A stretch of DNA of 64,000 bases from Hesperophylax magnus (GCA_026573805.1 JAIUSX010000122.1:682001-746000); one strand, 5' to 3'. Shown: positions 21,090 to 32,223, counted from the first letter of the stretch. Numbers and translations are program-made. The notes: a model not told the origin generated them from the sequence alone.

Positions 21090-21363
21090 GCATTCTGGGA
21101 TCACCGATGCATCCTGTCCTCAACTCCATTTCCTTTTGCATCGAATTTAGCTGATCTGGAATGTGTACGTGTCCAGAATTCTTCATTATCGTGAATAATT
21201 GTCGTCTTGTCATGAATAAGGTATCAGAATTCACACCTATGTGAAAAAAAGAAGATGAATAAATTTCTCCGCTCGGTTCACGTAGTGCTGTATTTGTCAC
21301 GAAGCATAAAAGAACCGCTGAATTGCGTTGTGCTATATCTGTCACCAACTGACTCAACGTCAT
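21090..21363 (-). CDS. Upstream exon with start codon, probably same gene as 20091-20740
   Basis: ATG at 21363 opens MTLSQLVTDIAQRNSAVLLC, a FFHIGVNSDTLFMTRRQLFT block and a HVHIPDQLNSMQKEMELRTG block, ending as it enters the SINE. Codon use and composition look coding, and there is no frame break. I do not recognise the domain; linkage to the exon at 20091-20740 rests on strand and position only. Confidence 0.35.
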
Positions 21364-22100
21364 GTCTCTCAGAAAACGCGTTCTATCTTTTTTCTATTAT
21401 GAATAGACATGTGGTATAAACAGTTTTAGGAAGGGAGACCATGAAGTTTTATCTTTGAGTTACACTTTACCACTTTAACACCTTACGTCCAAAAATTGGA
21501 AATTGAATGTCAGTAACGATTATTTTGAAATAAATCTCTATTTTGACAGGTTTTGTAACTAACATGATATTAAATTGTCTGATCCCGAGTTTAAAAAAAA
21601 ACTGTTCATTTTAATTATAGCTACTGACCACATTAAAATAATTCATTACTTAAAAAAGTGTACATATGTGCACAATTTTAAAAGTGATTCATAAATAACA
21701 ATAGTTACTGATCCTAAAAGTGTTTGAATGTAAGCCCGGAGGTGCCCGGAGCTCAACTAATCTCTAAAACAATATAATTTTTTTTTAAATCACGACTATA
21801 TTTTTGTATATATTTGATAACAATTTTATCTATCAAAATAATTAATTATGTTCAAAATATAGTATGAAAAAAATAAGATAAATACCTGAACATGATGGTT
21901 CCATACTCACTTTTGGGATTTTTAATAGGTGTCTTCCGAAATAAATACTTGAACTTGAGGTTTATACTGGCACTTGTAAACGGCGTATTATCTGCACGAT
22001 TGTTCGCTCTCTACTGAGCGGTGTCACAGGTAGAAGGGTATAGTCAAGGGTTTCTACCTGCAATATAATAATGCTACAACTATCGAGGTACCTCGAAACA
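21364..22100. other. No gene seen
   Basis: AT-rich, only short spurious frames. Confidence 0.3.
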
Positions 22101-22330
22101 AATGAAGCGACATCGTATTATTGAATTTATTTTTTTTGTGTATTGTATCAACTTCTGGTTTTTTCTCCCCAGTGTGCGCCGGGTGGAGCCGGGACTCTAC
22201 CTGGTCTACTTAAACAAATGCGTGAGTTATCGGGTGCGCCTGTTCTCACATTGCCGGAGGATTGGGGGCGGAGCTACGAAATCCGAACTTCACTTCATAT
22301 CTGCCCGGCAAATTTAAACCTGTGACAATG
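22101..22330 (+). other. GC-richer segment holding one arm of a 49-bp inverted repeat
   Basis: Contains 22232-22280, whose exact complement is 23805-23853. A plus frame reads GAPVLTLPEDWGRSYEIRTS. This may be retrotransposon-derived because the other arm abuts an R1-type ORF2 tail, but I cannot assign it. Confidence 0.35.
22232..22280 (+). repeat. 49-bp inverted repeat, left arm
   Basis: Begins GGGTGCGCCTGTTCTCAC and ends GGAGCTACGAA; exact complement at 23805-23853, 1.5 kb away. Confidence 0.85.
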
Positions 22331-23734
22331 AGAACTTGGCTTTCTTGGTTGGTTGTTATTTCTCCATAAGACTGCATAACAATTACATCGAAGAAGGCAC
22401 TTTGTCATAAAAATACAAGTAGTGCATTCAAGTTTAAATGATCTTAAGAGTTACTAGTGAAGTAGGCCTATCGTAAAGGAATATCAGGATAGGTCACAGA
22501 TTAAACACAAATTTCTTCTACTTTGTGATTTTATTCGGAAAACCTAGAATATATAAGATTAAATAACAATTGTGAGGTCAGGCTTCTGGCAGAAAGCTTA
22601 AATAATACAAACATAACCTTCAAATATCAATACAAACTACCAGAGCTAGGTAAGTTGGAGGTTAGTAATAAAAAGTACAATAACCTATCCTAGTAATGGT
22701 TTCGTAACCAGGAAGTAGAAGGCTAGATTATCTACAATACTTCTCTTTGACCTAACTGAACCGGCAATATACTAACAACATAACATAACAGCAACAAATA
22801 TATATCTACAATATAATAAATCTATTTTAATTTGACGCTTTATATAACAATGTATTGTTCAACTGAAATAAAGAATTTGTTTATTTATGAACCTTGTGAA
22901 GCAGCCCTTAATGTGGATGTTTCATACAATTTATGCTATAAAAGTTACGTGTGTAACGCAGATAAAACGTAAAACTCATTTTTATAAGAAAACAAGTATT
23001 TATATATTACAAAAAAATTCAAACATATTTTTGTCCCTTACATAATATGTATATCAAAATTTGATTTATTACCAAAGCTAGAAATTATTTTAATTTTTAC
23101 ACCATTTGTTAGTCCTAGAACATGGATTTACTTTAATTCGCTCGTTTGCACGAAAACAACCATTGTAACAATATGTCTTATATTGTTAGAAATAATTCTT
23201 TTACACTCTTCTAATTAGTCTAATTGGAAAGAACAGGAAATTTCCTATAGGATTTGCTTATTTGCATAGGAGATATAGTTAGATATTTACTGTATCTGGA
23301 CCACAAATGGTGGAATCGCCCTCTATGTGTTCTTTCTGCCTTTGAAGGGAATACTCTGACCCATCAAAAACACGGATGCATTTCACCGAAAGGTAAGCCG
23401 GGCACCCAATCTTCTTTGACGGTTGCATCAGAAATCGTCTTTTTACTGATGACGGGTCGACGGGTGGTCAGTCTGTAAAAATAACGCAAATATGTAACTT
23501 TCTACAAAATAATAGCTCATGCGGGCGCTTTCCATTCAGTCGAAGTATCCAGAATAATACTTATTTTTGTCCGTAGGGTTGATTATGTCTTGTAAATGTT
23601 TACTAATAACGACCTCCATGTTTCGTTTCTTTCAACTCAAAATCTCCCTCATACTTGAGAGATTTTCGAACGTCAAACCACAGTCAAACTTCAAGACTTC
23701 AAACAAATTATTCAAAATCAAGTTGATTGTTGCC
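22331..23734. other. No gene established
   Basis: Mostly AT-rich. 23290-23470 is less AT-rich with an open plus frame (WWNRPLCVLSAFEGNTLTHQ) that I do not recognise. Confidence 0.3.
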
Positions 23735-23826
23735 AGCCTTCGTGTACACTCGGCAAACTTCGTAGTTCCGAGCCGCTTTGAGCCTTCGTGTTCACTCGGC
23801 AAACTTCGTAGCTCCGCCCCCAATCC
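23735..23826. repeat. Two-copy direct repeat, 46-bp unit
   Basis: AGCCTTCGTGTACACTCGGC at 23735 recurs as AGCCTTCGTGTTCACTCGGC at 23781, both followed by AAACTTCGTAG. The second copy runs into the 49-bp inverted-repeat arm. Confidence 0.75.
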
Positions 23827-23853
23827 TCCGGCAATGTGAGAACAGGCGCACCC
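23805..23853 (-). repeat. 49-bp inverted repeat, right arm
   Basis: Complement of 22232-22280; ends one base before an R1-type ORF2 tail begins. Confidence 0.85.
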
Positions 23854-23854
23854 T

Positions 23855-24277
23855 GAGTTATCACTCAAGGAGTGGCAAACTCGGTGGGATAGAGCGAATA
23901 TGGGATGATGGACTTTCTCCTTCTTCCCATCAGTTAAGATCAGAATGGAAGGGGCTCACATCAATTTGGATCACCATATTACACAACTACTCTCAGAACA
24001 CGGAGAGTTCAGAGGGAGATTACATAGACTCTCCTTGTCACCACATCCAAACTGCGCTTGTGGCAATTCTGACCAAACAGCCGAGCACATTCTGTGGCAC
24101 TGTGAGATAATGACGGATGCAAGAGATGAATTATTGGCTGGTTTAAATGTACCAACGAGACCGGTTTGTAATTCGGATCTCGTTTCGAATAAGGTGAATT
24201 TCGAGTGTCTGAGGAAGTTCACAAAGATCTGGGTTGAGAGATGGTCTGATCTTAGATTAAACTCAATAGCTTTATAA
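23855..24277 (+). pseudogene. R1-clade retrotransposon ORF2 C-terminus (Cys-His finger)
   Basis: The frame from 23855 reads ELSLKEWQTRWDRANMG, then an in-frame TGA at 23906-23908, then WTFSFFPSVKIRMEGAHINL, LSEHGEFRGRLHRL, and CACGNSDQTAEHILWHC. R1-type ORF2 proteins end with this layout (WQxxWD, WTxxFFPxV, GHGxFRxYLxRF, CxCGxxxxxxHxxxxC). The finger is intact. This piece shares no obvious sequence with the 12.4-16.3 kb element, whose own C-terminus lacks such a finger. The copy is 5'-truncated and carries one nonsense codon. Confidence 0.75.
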
Positions 24278-25010
24278 TGCCAGGTGTTGCTCCTGGCCTT
24301 AACGGACGACGAGATTACCCCATTTTACATGTCGCTGGCTGTAAATTTTTTTTTTCTTTTTCATGTATATAGTTATTGTTTTAATCTTCCTGTATATATT
24401 TGCGTAGTATTTTATTGGATGTTGTAAATTTTCTCATGTATATAGTTATTGTTCCTATGCTTTATTGATCCATCTCTCTTCTAGGTCGTCATGTACAAAA
24501 CCGGATTATTATAAATTTCTTTGCAATTTTGTTTCTTTTCTTTTTCTGTTTCTATGTTTCACAGAGTGACGTGCTTGCTGGTAGCAGTACTGAACTGTTT
24601 TCTTTTTGTTCTGTCCCGGTTTACGCCAACTCTGGGGTGGCATAAGACCTCGTCTGTGTATACACATCTTGGATGACCAAATCACGATGAGGGACTAGTG
24701 TCGTCGTCTGCCCGCTGCCTGGGGTCAGGAACTGGACTGCGGATGGGCTGAACGTTGATTGGTGACCTTCCGCCCTACCTCCAGGTACTCCGACGCCTTC
24801 TCCTCATGGTCCTGGGATTTTTTTTTCCCAACCCCAACTCACTTTTTTCGTCGAGGCACAACCGGTTTCCTGGCTCAAGGGCGCGGAACCTGGTCCCCGT
24901 GAAACCTATCCAATGCCCTGTTTTCTCTCCCTAGGTCTGCCTGTGAGCGGGCGACGACAGCCCCCACCACACAAAGAGGCGCACACTTTACCAATGTTGT
25001 AGGTGGCTGT
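24278..25010 (+). other. Probable 3' UTR of the R1-type element
   Basis: It begins with the hairpin-prone GCCAGGTGTTGCTCCTGGCC (24279-24298) and continues through T-rich stretches into a GC-rich block (24600-24980). No ORF. The GC-rich end lacks a clear A-tail. Confidence 0.4.
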
Positions 25011-25289
25011 GAATTATTATTTGATTTGTTGATACTTTGTACATATGATTTGTTTAAACTAACAAAATAGAATAGATCTTACAAGTTACTAATACGCAGC
25101 ACTTGCATACTGCAAATAACATTGTATGCATGAACATTTTGGAGGTCTTGTTTTGAAATTTTAAATGTAGACTCGTTGTATCAAAAAAAAATAGCGTCCT
25201 TGCGAGAGCTCTGAAGGGGTACCATCAGTACCTAAAACAGGGCGGGGAAGTGGTGGGCCTCCTCCAGAATGTGCAACTAAGACTGTTTA
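25011..25289. other. No feature; junction sequence
   Basis: AT-rich then a short GC-rich segment fused to the broken end of the endonuclease fragment at 25290. Confidence 0.3.
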
Positions 25290-25740
25290 GAAATGGCGTG
25301 ATGTTACGAGTCGATGGCGAGCGGTATATAGCGAGGATAACTGTATCATTGTTGTATTCTATTTGTGTGCAACTTGCATCCTGAATTTTTAGTTCGGTTA
25401 CTGTGAAGTTTTGATTATTTTTAGTGTAAACAACAATCCCATCGTTCTGATTATCAAACATAGTTGAATTGTGTGATGTGTAATTTTTTATGATTTTAGG
25501 TGTATATGTGTTTGACAACCAGCACTCGGTCAGAATGATTATGTCGAAAACAACATCTATGTGGTGAAGTTGTATTAAGAGTTCGTCAAAGTTTTTATTT
25601 ATAGATCTTATGTTTTGTTGCATAATTTTTGGATTGGCAGAGTTTCCAATCAGGCGTTTACATATATTAGTATCTGAAGTTGCGTAAGACAGGTTATGGT
25701 TGTGTAATTCCTCATCAAAAAATTCCATTGAGAAAGGCAT
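25290..25740 (-). pseudogene. 5' part of a CR1/jockey-type ORF2 (endonuclease N-terminus), 3'-truncated
   Basis: ATG at 25740. The minus frame gives KIMQQNIRSINKNFDELLIQ, DIIILTECWLSN, GIVVYTKNNQNF, CTQIEYNN and ILAIYRSPS. These are the first conserved blocks of the APE-type endonuclease (QNIRSI, LTExWL, AIYRSPS). The match stops abruptly near 25300, before the second half of the endonuclease, so the 3' portion of the element (RT) is missing. It lies 230 bp downstream of its own ORF1. Confidence 0.75.
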
Positions 25741-25969
25741 GTTGATATAATAATTATACGAAAATCAAAAAAATAGTTTATATGTTTATGGGAGCTCCAC
25801 TGTCCGTGGCAGTTACCGGGAGTTTCACCCTAGTTGCAGATAGAGAATTACCGAAGTGGATAATTATTGTTGTAGTTCGAAACAATAAATGTAAAGTTTC
25901 TCCTTACCGTATGATTATGAAGGGTGATCGGGCCAATAACTAACCGACGTTGGAGCTCTCCAGAAGCAA

Positions 25970-26650
25970 CTAAACCATTTTTATCAGATCATCAGCGTGT
26001 TTGATGTAGATGATTTTTTCTCCTTCTTTTTTTCTAATCATAATTTTTGAATCTTTGTACCACACATAATTATATCCCCTTTCTTTCGCCTTTGATTTTG
26101 TTCTCCATAGAAGGTCTTTGTAATGAGGACTGAGAATTTCGCTGATGTAGATTCGTTGACTTTCTGGATCCGGCGCGGTGGCTGAGCTTAAAAGTTTCCT
26201 GTTTGTAAGAAGTTGGTATCTCTTTTGTCTATTGTTTAGTTTAATATGTAGTTTTGGGGGGACTCCCGGTCGTTAATCAGGTATCCTCCTCACTTCCACC
26301 ATGTCTTCTCCTTTTATATCCACTCCTGCAATTGAAGCCACCCGTTTTATAGCATCAAAGGGCTGCTCGTCATTTTTTGGAATGAGGCCGGCAAACTCCA
26401 GTGAATCTTCTAGTGATCTTTGATCAACTTCCGCCAGTCTGACTTCCAGGAACTTTATTTGTTTGTCCTTTTCGACGAGTGTATTCCTTAGTGACTCTAC
26501 TTCAGAAACCAATTGAGTGATGGTTTCCATTTTAGCAATTAGGTCGTCATATTGGCGGCTGATGAAATCTCTCGAGTGTTTTCTGTCTAAGTTTTCTTCG
26601 TCAATTTTTTTTATAATTGCCGATTTAAAAGCTTCCAGTTTTGTTACCAT
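25970..26650 (-). pseudogene. Retrotransposon ORF1 (coiled coil + basic C-terminal domain) with one nonsense codon
   Basis: ATG at 26650. Residues ~15-85 are heptad-rich (QLVSEVESLRNTLVEKDKQI), a coiled coil typical of ORF1 trimerisation. Then come LEFAGLIP and the VEVRRIPD block. TAA at 26273-26275 interrupts the frame, which continues for 100 more codons to TAG at 25970 with KLHIKLNNRQKRYQLLTNRK and YNYVWYKDSKIMIRKKEG, the last part of the RRM/C-terminal nucleic-acid-binding region of CR1/jockey-type ORF1. The order ORF1 then ORF2 on the same strand supports a single element at 25290-26815. Confidence 0.7.
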
Positions 26651-26827
26651 TTTTTTTCCATTTTCTCCATAAGTATGTCAATTTGAGAAGATACATCTGT
26701 AGCCAAGCTCGTTGTCGCGGGCATTTGTCCTTTGCTTCGAAGGTTTTTGTCGGCAGAAATTTCTTGTTTTTTGTGCTCTTTGTAGTAGGAAAGGTTGGAA
26801 ACTGGCTCTACTACTCTATTTATTTAT
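26651..26827 (-). other. 5' UTR of the ORF1-bearing element, abutting the 3' tail of the next element
   Basis: Short T-rich leader before the ORF1 ATG. At ~26815-26828 it meets the (TAAA)n tail of the neighbouring minus-strand element, so one inserted at or next to the other. Confidence 0.4.
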
Positions 26828-26837
26828 TTATTTAAAC

Positions 26838-26848
26838 GCCCATAGGGC
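26838..26848 (-). repeat. 3'-terminal GCCC-TAT-GGGC hairpin of the retrotransposon
   Basis: Minus strand AAAAGCCCTATGGGCGTTTAAA then (TAAA)n. Same stem with different loops at 4599-4610 and 38214-38226. Such 3' stem-loops are known RT recognition sites in L2/CR1-type LINEs (UnaL2), so the role is plausible here. Confidence 0.6.
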
Positions 26849-27096
26849 TTTTACCTAAAATAATTTACATCTTTATTTTTTAGTTATACAGATTACACAT
26901 AAAAAATAAATAAAAAATCAGTGTTAACAAAATACAGGTTACATAAAAAAAAATATCAGAGTTGACAAAATATGTTACATAAAATATAAGAAATTTAAAA
27001 ATATAGGTATGGATAGAGTAAGTGAGACGAAAAATATAAAATCTGCCAAAATCCACAAAATCAACCATAATGATAATAAGAAAGTATAACAATAGT

Positions 27097-29790
27097 TTAC
27101 AAATTAGGTAAAAATAGTTCGCACATACTCCGTTTAAAGTTGGCCAAGTTCAAATTATTGTCAAATACATTTATATTATTTAAGTATTTGTTACCAAGAC
27201 TGTGTAAACGTTGTATTGGAGAGTGAAAACTATAGTTGGAATGAGATGTATGTATGTAAAATGTTGATATTTGCCTAGTTGTTCGTGTAGGTATGTGTAA
27301 ATTTATTAAATGCAGGAGTTCACAACAATCAAATTTAGAGTTCAATAATTTTAATAAAAAGGTTAGGTCGTTTATTTTTCTTCTGTTTTCTAATGTCGGA
27401 ATATTTAAAAGATTCAATAATGACTGGTAATTTATGTGTTCTAAAGGGATGTTAAGTTTAAAATTGACGAAGCGTAGAAATTTTCTTTGAATTCTTTCAA
27501 CATTATGAATATGTACATTGTAGAAGGGCGACCAAACTATGGAGTTATGTTCTATTAGGCTTCTAACAAGGGATATGTACAATAGTTTTATGATTTGTAA
27601 AGATTCAAAGTTTTTAATTGTTCTTAATATAAAACCTAATGTTTTCATACCCTTATTCACAGTTTGTTGAATGTGGGCCGTAAAGTCTAGTTTCTCATCC
27701 ATTATTATGCCAAGATCTCGCATTTCCTTTACTCTTTCTAAATTTGTTTTATTTATTGAATAGCCAAAAAATTGTGATGTTTTTTTTCTGGAAAAGGTCA
27801 AAATTTTGCATTTTTCTACATTTAAATATAAATTGTTTTGTGAACACCAGTTATTTAGCATGTCTATATTAGATTGAAGAACTTGACAGTCGTTTAAGGA
27901 AGTTATTTCTTTATATAATTTAATATCGTCGGCGAATAGCAGTACATTGACATTTTTAAAGCAGTTGACTATGTCATTTATAAAAACAATAAATAAAATT
28001 GGGCCAAGATGACTACCTTGCGGTACGCCACGAGGGCCAAAAATGGTTTAGATAAAAAAGATTTTATTTTAACAAGTAAAGTTCTACCAGATATGTAGCT
28101 ACTTAACCACCTTAACATATTTGCTCTGATTCCTATAGCATGAAGTTTTTGGATCAGTACTTTGTGAGACACTTTATCAAAGGCTTTCGAAAAATCAGTA
28201 TATATACAGTCAACTTGTTTATTTTTAGAAAAAGACTCCAATATATAGTTTTGAAACAGTAGTAAATTTGTTGTAGTTGATCTACCTCTAATGAAGCCAT
28301 GCTGTTTGTCATTTATTAACTTTGTTAGTGTGGGATATATTTCTGCCAAAACTAAAGATTCAAAGATTTTGGGTAATACAGATTGTATGCATATTGGTCG
28401 ATAGTTTGAAATGTCAGTCTCGTCACCTTTTTTAAATATTGGAATAATATAGCTGGATTTCCAGTAGACGGGAAAATATCCAGAGGATAGTAGGTGGTTA
28501 AATAAAATGGTTAGTGGTTAAGGAATATTTTCTTCTGGTGTTTCATCATCATAAACATTTTTAAAGAAATCAGAAAAAAGATTTACAATGTCTTGCGTAT
28601 TGTTGGCGTATTTGTCGTCCATGTGCATTTCTGGAGGATAGTCTGTGCTGTCGTTGTTTATTTTTTTAATAAATTTCCAGAGATTGTTCGAGTTTAAGGC
28701 TGTGTTCTGGATAGAATTTATATATGTTTTATAACAGATTTTAGAGAGATCTTTGCATTTTTTCCTACTTTCACTGAAATTTGTATAGTCGATTTTCTTC
28801 AGAGTTTTTTTGAATTTTTTATGAAGTATTTTTTTTTGTTGTAGTGAGGCTATTAGTTCTGACGAGAAGTAAGTTGGATATGTATGTTTTTTAGGAGTAA
28901 ATAGTGGTACATATGGTTTGATAGTGGTGGAGAATATTGAATATAGATTTTCTAAGGAATCGTCGGTATTGACGTCAGACAAAAAAGACCAGTCGACATG
29001 CGAAAGATGAGAATTTATAGATTCAAAATCTGCTTTTTTGAAGTTGAGAGTTTTTTCAACGGGTTTCGGCTCGACGCCACATATATTTAACTTAATATAA
29101 AGAGGGGGGTGATGGTTATCAACAGGTAACAGAGGATCATTACATTTCTCAATGAGCAATTTAGGATAATTTGATATCGCTAGATCTAGTAAGCGATCAT
29201 TTATGTTGTATATAAAGTTATGTTGTAAAAGATTTAAAAAATTTGTCTTATCTAAAATCTCACGTGCACGATCATTTTGACTTTCATTAACAATAAAACC
29301 ACTATCACTTGTTTTCCATTTTAGGTTAGAGAGGTTGTAATCCCCGAGAATAATAATTTTAGAGTTAGGGTATTTGTAGAGTAGATTTTCAACGTCTTCG
29401 CTGTGGCTTCGATAGTTTCCGGCATCAGATAGTGGCGGTGTGTATAAAGTTGCAATTATTATCTTTTCTACAGTGGTATCAATTTGTACAAATAGTTGTT
29501 CGAGTGTATTATTTTTTGTTTTGAGTTTTCTTGACATCAATTTCTTCTTTATTGCAATTAGTACACCGCCTCCCCTTGTTTTGGAACTGGATTTAGAGTT
29601 TCTATCGCAGCGAAAAATTTTGTAGTTGTTGAGTCCGAGTTCTGTTGATTTTATTTCCGAGTCGAGCCAAGTTTCTGTTAGCACATATACGTCGTAATGG
29701 TGTAGCGATATTGTAGAACGTAGTTCATTTAATTTGGTGCGTAGTCCCCGCGCGTTCTGGTAGTATATCTTGAGTTTGCATCGTTTTTTG
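27097..29790 (-). pseudogene. CR1/jockey-type ORF2 with internal deletion and frameshift
   Basis: The frame overlaps the end of ORF1 (KIYYQNARGLRTKLNELRS upstream of ~29690). It runs through VYVLTETWLDSEI, TRGGGVLIAI, IIILGDYNLSNLKW and a VDNHHPPLY block (SDH position), to DDETPEENIP then TAA at 28518-28520. It resumes at once with PLTILFNHLLSSGYFPVYWK. About 60-70 codons expected between (RT motif with PGPDGIP) are missing. Further on are ISNYRPICI, DKQHGFIRGRSTTTNL, YTDFSKAFDKVSH, then a 1-nt frameshift near 28045, VPQGSHLGP, LFADDIKLY (FADD at 27925-27936) and the C-terminal domain to TAA at 27097. Inactive. Confidence 0.82.
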
Positions 29791-30475
29791 GCGGTGTTTG
29801 CACTATTTTAGGGTTTCCGTTTACATATTTTATAGTAATATCATTTTCGCCATTTGACTTTCGTTTTTCCAGTTCTTCTCTTAGATTTTTTAAATGTTTT
29901 TGTTGAAAAATTGTAGCATCGGGGTATATCCTTGTGTTGTTTTTTAAAAGATGACGTTTACTTAGTAATGTTCTGGATGTTGTGGAGTTATTGAATTCTA
30001 TTTTAAGGGACCTTGGTTTTTCAACACTTGGTTTTCCAATGCGGTAAACGCGTAGCATATCACGGTTTGCGGTATCATCGAGAGCAGAGATTAAAACCGT
30101 TACCTTGTTTTTGTCATCTATTAATTTGTTGGCCGCAGTCGTTTCAGTGCTTTCGGGTATATTACAAAGAATGATGTTTTTAGCTCTTTCGCTACGCTCA
30201 TTAATTTCAGAAATTACCTCGCAAATGTCGAGGTTGTTTTGTGGGGCTGGGATATTTATTCCGATTTCCTTATAAGCCCGTAATTCACCCTCTAGACTAG
30301 CGGTTTTATTAGACACCGTTTGCGCCAATCTACCGATAGCTATTAAGAAATGACTTGTAATTGGGGTTAGTTTTGTTATTTGGTCTTTCGTGAACTTATT
30401 TGCTGGATCCGTTAAACAGGTATTAAATGCAGCCACAGCATTTTCTACATTTGTTATCAATGCTTCGACATCCAT
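29729..30475 (-). CDS. ORF1 of the same retrotransposon
   Basis: 248 codons from ATG 30475 to TAA 29729, open. The N-terminal part is predicted helical (VEALITNVENAVAAFN...). The middle has AKNIILCNIPES, ISALDDTANRDMLRVYRIGK and RSLKIEFNN, the RRM-like pattern (NIIxxxIPES ... xRxxRxGK ... RPLKIxF) found in CR1/jockey-type ORF1 of the Baculo_FP-like group. A KHLKNLREELEKRK basic helix follows, with an Asn/Arg-rich tail. It binds element RNA. The ORF2 frame starts inside its last ~60 nt. Confidence 0.75.
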   Translation of the reverse strand: MDVEALITNVENAVAAFNTCLTDPANKFTKDQITKLTPITSHFLIAIGRLAQTVSNKTASLEGELRAYKEIGINIPAPQNNLDICEVISEINERSERAKNIILCNIPESTETTAANKLIDDKNKVTVLISALDDTANRDMLRVYRIGKPSVEKPRSLKIEFNNSTTSRTLLSKRHLLKNNTRIYPDATIFQQKHLKNLREELEKRKSNGENDITIKYVNGNPKIVQTPPKNDANSRYTTRTRGDYAPN

Positions 30476-30480
30476 TATGG

Positions 30481-31099
30481 TAAAAATTGGATTGCAAGTA
30501 GAAAAAGGTTATTATTTTTATTTAATTATTTAACTGCAATGGTTTCACTCTCCTGAAAGTTGGTTTACTCCGAGTACCTATGCAATATTTCTATGAGTAC
30601 TTATGTAGGCAATACACTGCGAGACAGTAAGTTTGACAAGGCAGGTAGCAATAATAATCTTCCAGATATTCGCACTGAGTCACTTTTAATTATTATTTTG
30701 TTTTCACTTTCGACACTTTAAAATCACTTTTTTAAAAGATGTAAGACCAGTTACACTTGTGGGCAATTGAAGCCACGTTTTAGTATACTTTTCGCTGCTT
30801 TTGAGTAAAGAAATTCACTGGTTTTCTATTAATTTGTATAGAGCGAATATTTGATGTGCTCACCGTGTCACTGTTGTTGTTGTTGTTGATTTCTATGTGG
30901 ATTCGCTGCGTTATCTGTGTTGTTATTGTGGCTGAGTGACGTTTGTTTTGGAATGTCAGCATGAAGTGTTAGGACACTATAAACTCACAGATCACTCTGG
31001 TTTCGTGCTACCATTTGAATAACGGATCACTTGTAAGGTATTTTTTTAGTTCGGTTTAAGTTTTGGCACTGTTATCAATAAAAAATTTGTGGATAGAAC
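30481..31099 (-). other. 5' UTR and junction; (GTT)n microsatellite
   Basis: A (GTT)5-like tract at 30873-30888 (AAC repeat on the minus strand) lies in a low-complexity leader of the retrotransposon. No protein recognised. Near 31090 it meets the broken end of the piggyBac relic. Confidence 0.4.
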
Positions 31100-32223
31100 T
31101 TCAACTGTACTTTTCGATGTGTGTCCATAGACAAATTGTCAACTTATATGGCTGCTGAAGTAACTGTTTCGCTAGTGGTAAAGATGTAAACCAATTATCC
31201 ATGGTAATGTTCCTGTTCGTACCATGTATACTGCGAGTAAGTTCTTTTACGAAGTATTCTCCTAAAGGCAAGCCTCCTGTATCAGTTCCTTTCCCAAGAT
31301 ATGGCGAACCGTCGATCATGTATCTTGTGCCGCTGTCACACATCATTTCCAACTTGAGGCCATACTTGGCGTGTTTATTTGGAATATAAATCCGAAATTT
31401 ACATCTGCCTCAAAACGCCAGCAGCTGCTCATCGATGGTAACATTGGTTCCTGGCTCGTAGTTTTTTCGGCATTGACCTATAAGCTTCTCCCATATATCT
31501 CTTATAGGCGTAAATGGATCATCACGTTGTCGTTGCAACCGCAATATTTTATCATCGAATCGAAGACATCGCAAAAGGAAGTCACATCTTTCTTTGCTCA
31601 TACACGATACATATCTTGTACCAGAATACTCTGTGTTGAATATTTCATCGAGGTTCGGGTGATTGTCTTTCAAAGCTGCAGTTAATACTAGAATACCGAT
31701 GAGTGCTTGGACTTCTTCTTTACAAGTATCATTCTGCGTAGATTTTATTTGTCCATATGTTTGTTTTTTATCTCAATCTCCGAATTGGTCCATTTTACAA
31801 TTTCTTCTAATATCTCATTAGTCATAAATTGCTCAAATAATAACAGCGGCTCAACCATACCTTTTACAGCACGAGTTGGTCCCCTGGCAACACGTATGAT
31901 ATTTACTGCTGCTACTCTGCACGAAGTACGCCCTTTGTTCGTAGCCCAAACGTGACGATTTCGACTGCGGATATTACTTAGTGTCAAGGACAAGATACTC
32001 GATTGATTGCCTGAGTTCTCTTCCGATAGAACAGGTGGTGATTGTGCCTCCAATCAGTCATCCTCATTATCCGATGGGTCATCTTGAACATCACTAACCA
32101 CATCATCAACCTCCACATTGTCTTCTTGTTTACTGACAGATGACTCCTCTGATGAATTTGTGTCCTCTTCCATCAATAAACGTTGAATATTTGCAACAGA
32201 CAGCGATTTTTGCAAAGCCATAG
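31100..32223 (-). pseudogene. piggyBac transposase (Trichoplusia IFP2-like type), 3'-truncated and frameshifted
   Basis: ATG at 32223 (MALQKSLSVANIQRLLMEED), an acidic N-terminus, an in-frame TGA at 32054, RHVWATNKGRTSCRV, VARGPTRAV, LLLFEQFMTNEILEEIVKWT, a frameshift near 31750, LKDNHPNLDEIFNTEYSG, YVSCMSKERCDFLLRCLRFD, TPIRDIWEKLIGQC, VTIDEQLLAF (first catalytic Asp), then stop, YIPNKHAKYGLKLEMMCDSG, GGLPLGEYFVKELTRSIHGT and NITMDNWFTSLPLAKQLL (second catalytic Asp). The match ends at PYKLTI near 31135, so the third Asp and C-terminal finger are missing. 9.95-10.44 kb holds exactly those missing parts of the same type. Confidence 0.85.

Larger units (their letters stand above)
26828..30480 (-). 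mobile_element. Near-full-length CR1/jockey-type non-LTR retrotransposon
   Basis: Minus-strand order: ORF1 (30475-29729), ORF2 (about 29790-27097), a 250-bp AT-rich 3' UTR, the GCCC/GGGC hairpin (26838-26848) and a TAAATAAATAAATA tail (26820-26836). It carries one internal deletion and one frameshift in ORF2. Confidence 0.85.
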
